DNA of 29,540 bases from Caryophanon sp036309765 (GTDB taxonomy: Bacteria > Bacillota > Bacilli > Bacillales_A > Planococcaceae), in the NCBI GenBank assembly GCA_036309765.1, contig JAXJTE010000120.1:1-29540 (forward strand), in the 5' to 3' direction. A program made the translations under genes and the position numbers. Below are positions 8,030 to 15,258 of the stretch, piece after piece (the first letter of the stretch is position 1; each line of letters starts with the position of its first letter). Below the pieces are notes generated by a model, which did not search any database, was not told the origin of the DNA, and was given only the letters and a program-made list of their open reading frames with translations.

Positions 8030-8926
8030 ATGCTAAAACTTGAAAACGTCGTCAAGCGCTACAAAGATTTTACTGCCGTTGATCAATTATCGTTCGACAT
8101 GGCACGCGGTGAAATTTTCGGCTTAATCGGACAAAACGGCGCGGGCAAAACGACAACATTTCGCATGATTTTAGATTTGCAAGATACGACGGAAGGAACG
8201 ATTACGTGGGATGGCAAGCCAATTAAGTCAATCAATCGTGACTGGCTCGGCTATTTACCAGAGGAGCGCGGCATTTTCCCGACGATGAAAGTCGAGGAGC
8301 AGCTGCTTTATTTAGGGGAGCTGCGCGGCATGAAAAAGCGTGACGCGAAGGAGCAAGTTAATTTTTGGATTGAGCGCTTTGAGCTAGAGGAAAAGCGCAA
8401 AGATAAAGCGGAGACGTTATCAAAAGGGAACCAACAAAAAGTACAGCTCATCGCAAGCTTTCTTCACCGCCCGAAGTTTTTAATTTTAGACGAGCCGTTT
8501 AGTGGGCTAGACCCGGTAAATAAAGATTTATTAAAGCAAGCGATTTTACTATTAAAAGAGCGTGGCACGACGATTTTATTTTCAAGCCACCAAATGGATA
8601 ATGTCGAGGAGCTATGCGATCATTTATGTATTTTAAAGCGCGGCAAGTCATTGTTTGCTGGCAGCTTGCTCGATTTAAAAAAGCAATATGGCAAAGTGAA
8701 GCTGCGCGTACGTACGAATGCGACGATTGATGAGCTAACGGCACTTCCTGGTGTTCATCACGTCGAGCAAATGCGTGATGAATTCACTTTATCGCTACAC
8801 GACGAGCAGCACGCAAAGGCGATTTTTGACGTGCTAAGCGGCGGACAATTTATTGAAAAGTTCAGCTTAGATTACTTATCGCTCGATGACATTTTCAAAT
8901 TGAAAGTAGGTGCAAGCGATGTCTAA
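8030..8926 (+). CDS. yhaQ: ABC transporter ATP-binding protein, NatA/YhaQ type
   Basis: ATPase of an ABC-2 type exporter. The product is 298 aa, the length of B. subtilis YhaQ as I recall it. Walker A is GQNGAGKTT (about residues 35-43), the signature is LSKGNQQK (instead of LSGGQ), Walker B is FLILDEPFSGLDP, and the switch histidine is in SSHQM. The C-terminal domain after residue about 220 matches the accessory domain common in NatA-like ATPases. AAAGGGG lies 9 nt before the ATG. It overlaps the permease gene by 8 bp, so the pair is cotranscribed. The substrate is not known from sequence; NatA relatives export sodium or drugs. The upstream promoter is not clear. Confidence 0.9.
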   Translation: MLKLENVVKRYKDFTAVDQLSFDMARGEIFGLIGQNGAGKTTTFRMILDLQDTTEGTITWDGKPIKSINRDWLGYLPEERGIFPTMKVEEQLLYLGELRGMKKRDAKEQVNFWIERFELEEKRKDKAETLSKGNQQKVQLIASFLHRPKFLILDEPFSGLDPVNKDLLKQAILLLKERGTTILFSSHQMDNVEELCDHLCILKRGKSLFAGSLLDLKKQYGKVKLRVRTNATIDELTALPGVHHVEQMRDEFTLSLHDEQHAKAIFDVLSGGQFIEKFSLDYLSLDDIFKLKVGASDV

Positions 8927-10151
8927 GTTTTTTATCTTAATGAAAACGTCCTACAAGCAAAAGGTGACGTCAAAATCCTTTTTATTCGGTACGCTGCTTT
9001 ATTTACTCGTCTTAACCGGTGCGGCATTTTGGCCACAAATTAGTGATGCATTTTTTAGCGACGAAGCACAAAGCATTACAGTCGTAAATGAAACTGGTAG
9101 CGACTTGCAGGAACTGCTCCTCTCTAGCGACGATTTCACCTACACATTCGTCGATACGAACATTGATGACGTCACAAAAGATATTAGTGCAGACGACATT
9201 ACCCTTCATATTACCGATGAAGACGGCGTGCTTGCAGCGAATTTATATAGCTTTGATCCACTGCCGTTAAACGCTGAAACGGCGATTTTAAGCACGCTTG
9301 ACTATGCGAATAAAATTTATGCGGTGCAGCAGCTTAATTTAACGGCTGAGGACGCAAACAACATTTTAAACGCCGTGCCCATTACGACGACGACCGTTTT
9401 AAATGAAGACGTAAGCGATAATAAATCAGAAGGAGCAAAATCTGCTGGTGTATGGATTTCATACATTGTCGGCATTATTATTTTTGCCTTCATTATGACG
9501 TACTTAACGATGATCATTACCGAGGTAGCATCGGAAAAAGGCTCACGCGCACTCGAAATGCTGCTCGTTTCGATTAAACCAACGACGCATTTTAACGCTA
9601 AAATCGCCGCTATTTTCGCCCTCGCGTTAACGCAAGGTGCCGTTATCGGACTTTACGGCTTTACCGTTCTGAACTTTACTGGCGACGGGCAAGCATTGGA
9701 CGTAATTAAAACGATTTTCGCTGACGTAAGCAGCACGTACATTTTCTTCACGCTGGCCTTTTTAGTCGGCACTGTGCTGCTCTACGTCATTATCGGCGCA
9801 CTATTTGGCTCGCTCGTAGCAAAAGTCGAGGAGGCCAACCAAGTGATGTCACCCATTATGATGGTAACACTCGCTGGCTTTTACATTATGCTGTCAGGTA
9901 CGTTCAACCCCGACACGCTGCTCATTACCGTTTCAAGCTTCATTCCACTCGTGTCGGGTATGGTGCTACCGCTTCGTTTAGCCGGCACCGATATGTCCAT
10001 AATCGAAGCGTGGATTTCGCTCGGCATTTTAATGACCTCAATTGCCGTGTTATATGCGCTCAGCTTATCGTTTTACAAGCGCGCCGTTTTAACGTACTCA
10101 ACTGGTGGCTTACTACAAAAAATTAAAACGATTTTAAAAGTCACAAGTTAA
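8919..10151 (+). CDS. yhaP: ABC-2 family permease, NatB/YhaP type
   Basis: Membrane partner of the preceding ATPase. The product is 410 aa. One helix lies near the N-terminus (about residues 22-42), followed by a large extracytoplasmic domain (about 45-180) rich in Asp and Thr. About five further helices occupy the C-terminal half, the pattern of ABC-2 permeases. The ATG at 8919 is preceded by AGGTG at a 7-nt distance and overlaps the yhaQ stop; a GTG at 8910 sits within that ribosome binding site and is unlikely. Function as exporter is inferred from family. Confidence 0.88.
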   Translation: MSKFFILMKTSYKQKVTSKSFLFGTLLYLLVLTGAAFWPQISDAFFSDEAQSITVVNETGSDLQELLLSSDDFTYTFVDTNIDDVTKDISADDITLHITDEDGVLAANLYSFDPLPLNAETAILSTLDYANKIYAVQQLNLTAEDANNILNAVPITTTTVLNEDVSDNKSEGAKSAGVWISYIVGIIIFAFIMTYLTMIITEVASEKGSRALEMLLVSIKPTTHFNAKIAAIFALALTQGAVIGLYGFTVLNFTGDGQALDVIKTIFADVSSTYIFFTLAFLVGTVLLYVIIGALFGSLVAKVEEANQVMSPIMMVTLAGFYIMLSGTFNPDTLLITVSSFIPLVSGMVLPLRLAGTDMSIIEAWISLGILMTSIAVLYALSLSFYKRAVLTYSTGGLLQKIKTILKVTS

Positions 10152-10158
10152 TTGTGAC

Positions 10159-10205
10159 AAAAAAATAAGCGGCACTCCACGCATTTACGCGCTCGTACCG
10201 CTTTC
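10159..10205. terminator. Bidirectional hairpin after yhaP
   Basis: AAGCGG/CCGCTT form the outer stem, with imperfect inner pairing. On the plus strand TTTCTCTC follows. On the minus strand TTATTTTTTTG follows, so the stem could also stop minus-strand read-through. Confidence 0.6.
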
Positions 10206-10299
10206 TCTCAAACTTCAATTGTATATTAATTGATTTCAATGAATCGCCACACATTTTCATCGAATTTTCAAAAAATTTTATGCTATACTGAATGTAACG

Positions 10300-10331
10300 A
10301 AAAAGAGATGCCCATACTTTTGGAGCATCTC
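10300..10331 (-). terminator. Terminator of azlC-azlD-usp
   Basis: On the minus strand GAGATGC and GCATCTC pair, extended by CC/GG, and are followed by five T. It lies about 22 bp after the stop of the universal stress protein gene. Confidence 0.85.
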
Positions 10332-10353
10332 TCGTTTCATTTTATGGACTTAT

Positions 10354-10815
10354 TTACGTAAGGAAGCGCTCTGGTGTACGCACAACGAGCACGTCACATC
10401 CTGATGAACGAATAATATTGTCTGACACCGAGCCAATTAAAAAGCGCTCAATGCGATTTAACCCCGTTGCTCCACAAATGACTAAATCCGTCTCCGTTAG
10501 CGTCGAAAATTTTTTTACAAGTGCCTGCTTCGGCGAGCCTTGCTCAATAATTGCTTGTACGTTTTCGACACCATAGCCTGTTGCACGTTCTTTATACGTC
10601 GCAAGCATTTCCTCTGCATATTCCACCGCACGCTCCATATTCGCCCCGTCCGCATAATCCATCGCAATCGTTGCACGCTGATCCACGATATGAATTAAAC
10701 ATAAATGCGAGCCGACGTTGCGCTTTGCAATACCTACTGCCTTCTCAAACGCAAACTCCGCCTCTTTTGATCCATCAACTGCCACGTAAATATTTTCATA
10801 CGTAAATACTGTCAT
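10354..10815 (-). CDS. Universal stress protein (UspA family)
   Basis: Small cytoplasmic nucleotide-binding protein of the Usp fold. The product is 153 aa. It starts with the typical strand YENIYVAVDGSKEAEFAFEK. It carries the ATP-binding pattern G-x2-G-x9-G-S/T in GATGLNRIERFLIGSVS and ends with CDVLVVR. AAAGGGG lies 9 nt before the ATG. It follows azlD by 18 bp, so it is probably the third gene of the azlCD unit, with a terminator directly after. A second, shorter paralogue is at 18516-18932. The physiological role is unknown. Confidence 0.92.
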   Translation of the reverse strand: MTVFTYENIYVAVDGSKEAEFAFEKAVGIAKRNVGSHLCLIHIVDQRATIAMDYADGANMERAVEYAEEMLATYKERATGYGVENVQAIIEQGSPKQALVKKFSTLTETDLVICGATGLNRIERFLIGSVSDNIIRSSGCDVLVVRTPERFLT

Positions 10816-10833
10816 GTTCCAACACCCCTTTAA

Positions 10834-11145
10834 TTAAATGATCATACGTAAGCACGCCATCGTCACGACACCAACTAGTACGGTAAGCGACAAGCTTTTC
10901 GTCCAAATGGCTACGACAAATGTCGGCACGAGCGCCATCGCATGCAGCCAATCAATCGTTACAAATCGCCCTTCTACTTGAAAAATTGTTTCAAATACGA
11001 GCGCACTTAATATACATACTGGTATGTATTGTAGCCAACGCAGTACGATTGGTGGTAACGTCACCGCCCGTACAAATAAAAACGGTAGTATGCGTGGTAA
11101 CCACGTCACAAGCATACATCCTACAATTAACAGCAGCATTGTCAT
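10834..11145 (-). CDS. azlD: AzlD family branched-chain amino acid export subunit
   Basis: Small membrane partner of AzlC; AzlCD pairs export branched-chain amino acids or analogues. The product is 103 aa with about four hydrophobic helices. It contains the typical N-terminal pattern TWLPRILPFLF and a conserved IPVCILSALVF stretch. It overlaps azlC by four bases (ATGA), indicating translational coupling. ilvE in the same window belongs to branched-chain amino acid metabolism, but no direct link can be shown. Confidence 0.92.
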   Translation of the reverse strand: MTMLLLIVGCMLVTWLPRILPFLFVRAVTLPPIVLRWLQYIPVCILSALVFETIFQVEGRFVTIDWLHAMALVPTFVVAIWTKSLSLTVLVGVVTMACLRMII

Positions 11146-11852
11146 GTCTCACGTATCACTCCAATCGTCGCACCGATGAGCGTACTTACAACAACTGCTA
11201 AATGGCTCGGTAATATGTATAACAAGCCGTACAGCACAACGCCAACGATGCCACAAAGCGTCACGTAATGCAGCAGCTTGTCTTTTTTCGTTGCTTGTAA
11301 ATTCAGTACGAGTAACGCCGCAAACATCGCCACAAGCGCAAAATCTAAGCCAAATTGCTCCGCGCTCGGTATGTACGCCCCGACGACTGCACCTACTGTA
11401 CATGACGCAATCCACACGACATACGCCGTTACATTCAAACCGTCCATCCAGTTGCCACCAATTGCTTTTTCCTTCGCAAGTTTCGTCACTGCTACCCCAA
11501 ATGTTTCGTCCGTCAATAACGTACCAAAGCCGACGTTACGCAGCGTCGAGTAACGCGTTAAATGCGGCGCAATCGTTAGCGACATAAGCAAATGGCGTAA
11601 ATTGACGACAAACACCGTAATGATGATGACCGACACTGGCGCACCAGCTACATACAGCCCACAAAAAATAAATTGTGCCGAGCCTGCATAAATAAGCACC
11701 GATAGTAAAAACACCTCAAGGACGGTTAAATTCGATGCCACGCCGACAACACCAAAGGCAACACCGATGCTAATGTAGCCAAGCAGTGTCGGAATGCAAT
11801 CGCGCACACCTTGCATAAACGTATCGCTCGTTTGTACGGTCTGTTCCATCAT
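11142..11852 (-). CDS. azlC: AzlC family branched-chain amino acid exporter
   Basis: Main membrane subunit of an AzlCD exporter. The product is 236 aa with about six to seven helices. It shows the family stretches ISIGVAFGVVGVASNL, YAGSAQFIF and VNLRHLLMS. Two ATG codons are adjacent (11852 and 11849); AAGGAT lies 6 or 9 nt upstream, so either could be used. A good promoter precedes it with a very short leader. The azlB-type Lrp regulator gene sometimes linked to this pair is absent from the window. Confidence 0.93.
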   Translation of the reverse strand: MMEQTVQTSDTFMQGVRDCIPTLLGYISIGVAFGVVGVASNLTVLEVFLLSVLIYAGSAQFIFCGLYVAGAPVSVIIITVFVVNLRHLLMSLTIAPHLTRYSTLRNVGFGTLLTDETFGVAVTKLAKEKAIGGNWMDGLNVTAYVVWIASCTVGAVVGAYIPSAEQFGLDFALVAMFAALLVLNLQATKKDKLLHYVTLCGIVGVVLYGLLYILPSHLAVVVSTLIGATIGVIRET

Positions 11853-11870
11853 CTCACATCCTTTGTCGCT

Positions 11871-11899
11871 ATTGTAACGAAATTTTCCATTTTTCTCAA
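11871..11899 (-). promoter_or_regulatory. azlC promoter
   Basis: On the minus strand TTGAGA and TACAAT are separated by 17 nt. The predicted transcription start (about 11864) falls close to the ribosome binding site. Confidence 0.75.
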
Positions 11900-11920
11900 T
11901 ATTGTTTCTCTTTCAAATAA

Positions 11921-11956
11921 AAAAGCTGTTCGAAAATTTCTTTTCGAACGACTTTT
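11921..11956 (-). terminator. Terminator of the GrpE-like/TPR unit
   Basis: GTTCGAAAA and TTTTCGAAC form a perfect 9-bp stem, extended by AAAAG/CTTTT with T- or A-rich flanks on both sides. It works on the minus strand and could also act on the plus strand. Confidence 0.85.
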
Positions 11957-11957
11957 T

Positions 11958-12248
11958 TTAACGTTTTAATAAGACGATGCCACCTGCAAAGATCGCATGG
12001 CGAAATCGTTGCTGTAACAAAAAGACGACGTGCCAATCATGTACATGTACAGCAAGCTCGTACTTCGTATATTGTTGAATGAAACGCTCCACGTATTGAA
12101 ACAGCGGCTCTACATCTACTCCACGTTCCACCTCGACAAAAAAAGGATGATACACTTCACGCGCGGCATAAATACCACGCTTAAACATCCAACGACTTGC
12201 TTGCTCATAATGAATTGGCAATGGTCGCGTACTAGCAATGACGAACAT
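11958..12248 (-). CDS. Hypothetical protein, 96 aa, in the GrpE-like/TPR unit
   Basis: I do not recognise the family. The ATG at 12248 overlaps the stop codon of the TPR gene by one base (TAATG), with GGAG about 11 nt upstream inside that gene, so translation is coupled. The product is soluble-looking and aromatic and histidine rich (for example HYEQASRWMFKRG and VHVHDWHVVF). It has mixed alpha/beta character and no signal peptide. A longer frame extends upstream to 12293 but would overlap the TPR gene heavily. A terminator follows at once. Confidence 0.75.
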   Translation of the reverse strand: MFVIASTRPLPIHYEQASRWMFKRGIYAAREVYHPFFVEVERGVDVEPLFQYVERFIQQYTKYELAVHVHDWHVVFLLQQRFRHAIFAGGIVLLKR

Positions 12249-13393
12249 TACTGAAGCTTCTCCAAATGCTGCTTCGCAATTGTTGCTGTCCATTCATCTG
12301 GATATTCTGTAATGATTTGTTGAGCGAGCTGTTTTGCATACTCCACATCAACTGTACGGAATGCATTGATTAACTGTAATAAACTATCATCACGGTAAGA
12401 CGACTTTTGGAATGCATCAGCTTCATTGTTCACAATGAATTCATACAGCTCCGTTGCGCGCGTTTGATCGTCTAGCTCTTCATATGTTTTTGCTAAGAAG
12501 AATGCCATGTCATCTGCCATATATGAGCTTTGATCCACTGTTGTACCATGCTCGAATACGTCGCGTGCCTCGTTATATTTCCCGTCCTCATAAGCCGCTA
12601 ATCCTTGCTCATAAATGATGCGAATTTGGTCTTCTGTTAACGATAAAACAGGCTCTTCCTCTAACACATCTACGTCTTCAATCGGCTGTTCTTCCGTTTC
12701 AAGCGGTTGCTCTACAGCAGGCTGCTCTACTGGAGGTGCAGTTTCTTCTACTGCTTCATCCGGCGTTAGTTGCGACCAAATAATGAGTAATAAAGCTGTT
12801 ACACTCACCGCAATAATTGCGGCATACATGCGCCAGTTTTTCTCCTCTGGTATTTCGTCTTGCACCGTCATGTACTCGTGCTGCTCTTTCACCGCTTCTT
12901 TTAGCTCCAGTGATGCTTGAATGCGCGGATGCTTTTGAATACGGCGCGGCCACTTATTGACGAACGCTAGCACCTTCGCATCGTAACCATCATATTGCAT
13001 CGCTAAAATAAATGCTTCATATACAAACGGTGGCAATGGTAAGCTTTGTGTACATACTTGATGCAACAGTAGCTGTGCTTGTTGGAATTGCTTTTCCTTT
13101 AATGCATAAATTGCTTCATTGTACTGCGCAAATAACGTATTGTACTCAGGTAGTTTACGATACGTTTCCTCGATTAAATCAATCATCGCATCATCCATAT
13201 GAACCATTTGCACCCATTTTTGAAGCGCTTCATACGGCTGTCCATTTGCTGCATATACAAGCCCAAGCTCTCGTAAAACAGTATCGTTATGTAGTACTTC
13301 TTTTAACAGCACTTCATATACGATAATTGCTTCATCATACGCCTCACGCTTTACGAGAAGTCGTGCGCGTGTATATAATTTTTCATCTGTCAT
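12248..13393 (-). CDS. Membrane-anchored TPR protein
   Basis: Probable scaffold or assembly protein of unknown target. The product is 381 aa from the ATG at 13393; a GTG three codons earlier is possible. An N-terminal helical region with TPR-like pairs occupies residues 1-170. One transmembrane helix follows (about 189-206), then a linker rich in Glu and Pro (about 210-245). A second TPR block occupies about 250-375 (for example EQGLAAYEDGKYNEARDVFE). Thus two TPR domains lie on opposite sides of the membrane if the single helix is correct. It sits 26 bp after the GrpE-like gene and overlaps the next one. The ribosome binding site is weak (GGTG), suggesting read-through from upstream translation. 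Confidence 0.82.
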   Translation of the reverse strand: MTDEKLYTRARLLVKREAYDEAIIVYEVLLKEVLHNDTVLRELGLVYAANGQPYEALQKWVQMVHMDDAMIDLIEETYRKLPEYNTLFAQYNEAIYALKEKQFQQAQLLLHQVCTQSLPLPPFVYEAFILAMQYDGYDAKVLAFVNKWPRRIQKHPRIQASLELKEAVKEQHEYMTVQDEIPEEKNWRMYAAIIAVSVTALLLIIWSQLTPDEAVEETAPPVEQPAVEQPLETEEQPIEDVDVLEEEPVLSLTEDQIRIIYEQGLAAYEDGKYNEARDVFEHGTTVDQSSYMADDMAFFLAKTYEELDDQTRATELYEFIVNNEADAFQKSSYRDDSLLQLINAFRTVDVEYAKQLAQQIITEYPDEWTATIAKQHLEKLQ

Positions 13394-13419
13394 TGTATTC
13401 ACACCACAATTCTTCGTTA

Positions 13420-14058
13420 TTATTGTTCGGCGTCATCATCAGCTAACGGTTCATCTTGCTGCTCGACACGGCTAGCAGGTGCTACGACGATTTCAATTGT
13501 CGCTTTACGTAAAATCGCTCCTGTTTCCATATCGACAAACCCTCGCTCTAATACACGATGTACTTGTCCGATTTCAAAGCCTTCTTCCACTTTATCGACT
13601 GAAATCTCTTCTCTTGCAATCATATACGTCGATTCATACGGATCCCCTGGCAATGCGATTTCATTAATTTGCACGAGAGCAAGCTCATCTAAATACTCAT
13701 TAATTTCTGTCGTCACTTGCGCATACACAATTGATTGTGGATCTGCATTTTCACGTAGTCGATCTAGGCTATCAATGCTTCGTAAAATCACCTCGTCATA
13801 CGTCGCGTCACGCATTACTGGCTCGCGTTCACCACGCATTGCTCGTTCGAACTGCTCTAACAGCTGAGTAAGTCGTTCCTCATCTACTGCTGGATTACGT
13901 ACAAGCGTTGTTTTCACTTCATCAGCTAACGTATACAGCTTGTACACTAAATCGTGCTGTGCTGCTTCTAACTCTCGCTTTAATAGCGATACGTCGACCG
14001 ATTGCAATGTACTAATTTGCTTAATTAACTGATTACGATACATTAAATGTTCATCCAT
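13420..14058 (-). CDS. GrpE-like protein
   Basis: Possible nucleotide exchange factor for an Hsp70. The product is 212 aa. Residues about 1-125 are predicted helical and coiled-coil. Residues about 137-193 resemble the GrpE beta-head: PGDPYESTYMIA, then IGQVHRVLERGF, then GAILRKATIEIVVA, in the order and spacing of PFDP..H..V, GTV..VLQKGY and RVLRPA.V.V. The tail is acidic. The canonical grpE lies in hrcA-grpE-dnaK-dnaJ; here none of those genes is nearby. This is therefore likely a paralogue serving a different Hsp70-type partner. ATG at 14058 with GGAGGG 9 nt upstream; the frame continues to 14166 without a ribosome binding site. The assignment rests on pattern similarity only. Confidence 0.62.
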   Translation of the reverse strand: MDEHLMYRNQLIKQISTLQSVDVSLLKRELEAAQHDLVYKLYTLADEVKTTLVRNPAVDEERLTQLLEQFERAMRGEREPVMRDATYDEVILRSIDSLDRLRENADPQSIVYAQVTTEINEYLDELALVQINEIALPGDPYESTYMIAREEISVDKVEEGFEIGQVHRVLERGFVDMETGAILRKATIEIVVAPASRVEQQDEPLADDDAEQ

Positions 14059-14107
14059 AATATAAATCCCTCCGAATGGCAGTAATTTGCCCTTTCCCGT
14101 TTGTATC

Positions 14108-14137
14108 ATTTTACCGATATTTATAGTGTCGTTGCAA
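14108..14137 (-). promoter_or_regulatory. Candidate promoter of the GrpE-like unit
   Basis: On the minus strand TTGCAA and TAAAAT are separated by 18 nt, about 50 nt before the start codon. No CIRCE heat-shock element is visible in this interval. Confidence 0.5.
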
Positions 14138-14230
14138 TAGTTCGCCCTATTTTTCACCATTTTCATTGAAATAGGCTAAAAAATCACGTTTACTTCGCTT
14201 TTTGCTATACCTTTTCTTCACTTTTTCGGT

Positions 14231-14266
14231 ACACTAGTGGAAATAAGCTTTTTCATCTACTAGTGT
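14231..14266. repeat. Inverted repeat ahead of the GNAT gene
   Basis: ACACTAGT (14231-14238) and ACTAGTGT (14259-14266) are perfect inverted copies 20 bp apart; each contains the palindrome ACTAGT. It lies 56 bp before the acetyltransferase start, between two divergent genes, so it may be an operator. No regulator is known. Confidence 0.4.
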
Positions 14267-14321
14267 ATCATATGTATGCAGCTTAATTGCTTATAAAGAA
14301 AAAGTAAAACAGGAGGACATT

Positions 14322-14786
14322 ATGTATATTACAACAACAACAGATGCTTCGCTCATCGCTTCTATGCACAAATTATTTCATGATGCGCATGTCGAACTCC
14401 ATCCAACTATTTTCAAGCCATTTGAATTACACGCAATGGAGCAGCATTTCCAAGCGCTCGTTCAACAGCCTGCACATAGCTTTTTCCTATTATACCATGA
14501 AGAGGATACACCGATTGGCTATGCGTGGATAGAATGGGTAGAGCGAGTAGAAACCCCTTTTATGTTCGCACAAAAAACAATGTTTATCCATCAAATTAGC
14601 ATCGAGGATGACTACCGCGGCAATGGAAATGGCAATATGCTGCTTGAGTACATTACAGAAGAAGCAAAAAAGCGCAATTTTCCACGCATTGAGCTAAGCT
14701 ACTGGCTGACAAACTTTGGCGCGAAATATTTTTACCGTAAGCACGACTTTATTCCGTTTGCCGAGCGTGTCTACAAGCAATTATAA
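14322..14786 (+). CDS. GNAT family N-acetyltransferase
   Basis: Acetyl-CoA dependent transferase; substrate unknown. The product is 154 aa, normal for the family. The central strand plus acetyl-CoA loop is IHQISIEDDYRGNGNGNML, matching the R/Q-x-x-G-x-G/A motif A. The C-terminal stretch FGAKYFYRKHDFIPF is the typical motif B region with a conserved Tyr. AGGAGG lies 5 nt before the ATG. Monocistronic, divergent from the GrpE-like unit, with its own terminator. Confidence 0.9.
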   Translation: MYITTTTDASLIASMHKLFHDAHVELHPTIFKPFELHAMEQHFQALVQQPAHSFFLLYHEEDTPIGYAWIEWVERVETPFMFAQKTMFIHQISIEDDYRGNGNGNMLLEYITEEAKKRNFPRIELSYWLTNFGAKYFYRKHDFIPFAERVYKQL

Positions 14787-14835
14787 CAACATATGGCGAC
14801 AAACTGGAAACGAAATTTTATCATTTGCTATTTTC

Positions 14836-14867
14836 GCAAGGAGGACGCGTACCTTCTTGCTTTTTTT
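14836..14867 (+). terminator. Terminator of the GNAT gene
   Basis: GCAAGGAGG pairs with CCTTCTTGC (one G-U) around ACGCGTA and runs into seven T. Confidence 0.85.
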
Positions 14868-14892
14868 CTACAAAAAAAGACTATCGCGCAAC

Positions 14893-15135
14893 TTACGCTA
14901 AATAGTCTACTTGAAAGCTTTCATCTAAAAGCTCCATTTGTTCGAAATCGATGTCATCTAGCTCCTCGTATGACACGTGTTGCTCGACAACGATTCCTCG
15001 TAATTCGTTTGCAGCCGCTATTGCTTCGTCGTATGATGTGTACGCAAATGCCTCTTCCACATCATCCGTCAATTGAGAGGATGCATAGCGATTTGCAACG
15101 TATTGTCGTTCTACTTGGACAACAAAATAGCGCAT
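14893..15135 (-). CDS. Hypothetical acidic protein, 80 aa
   Basis: I do not recognise the family. The evidence for a gene is a very good ribosome binding site (AAAGGAGGG, 8 nt before the ATG) and intact framing. The product starts with a beta-like stretch MRYFVVQVERQYVANRY, followed by an acidic helical C-terminal half with many Glu/Asp. No signal peptide or membrane segment. The terminator between it and the next upstream gene indicates an independent unit. Confidence 0.75.
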   Translation of the reverse strand: MRYFVVQVERQYVANRYASSQLTDDVEEAFAYTSYDEAIAAANELRGIVVEQHVSYEELDDIDFEQMELLDESFQVDYLA

Positions 15136-15163
15136 GCACCTTACCCTCCTTTAGTTCATATAA

Positions 15164-15191
15164 AGAGTTCACAGAAGTATTTCTGTGAACT
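15164..15191 (-). terminator. Terminator of the transglutaminase-like gene
   Basis: GAGTTCACAGAA and TTCTGTGAACTC form a perfect 12-bp stem with a four-base loop. On the minus strand it is followed by TTTATATG, a modest T-run. Confidence 0.75.
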
Positions 15192-15258
15192 CGAATTGAT
15201 AGCACAAGGTCTCTATTGTACCATATATGAAATGAAGATGTACAGTTTTCACTCGCAA

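Noticed and set aside
12615..12920. Plus-strand Ser/Cys-rich frame inside the TPR gene
   Set aside because: Reverse reading of the Glu-rich linker; composition is an artefact of the opposite strand.
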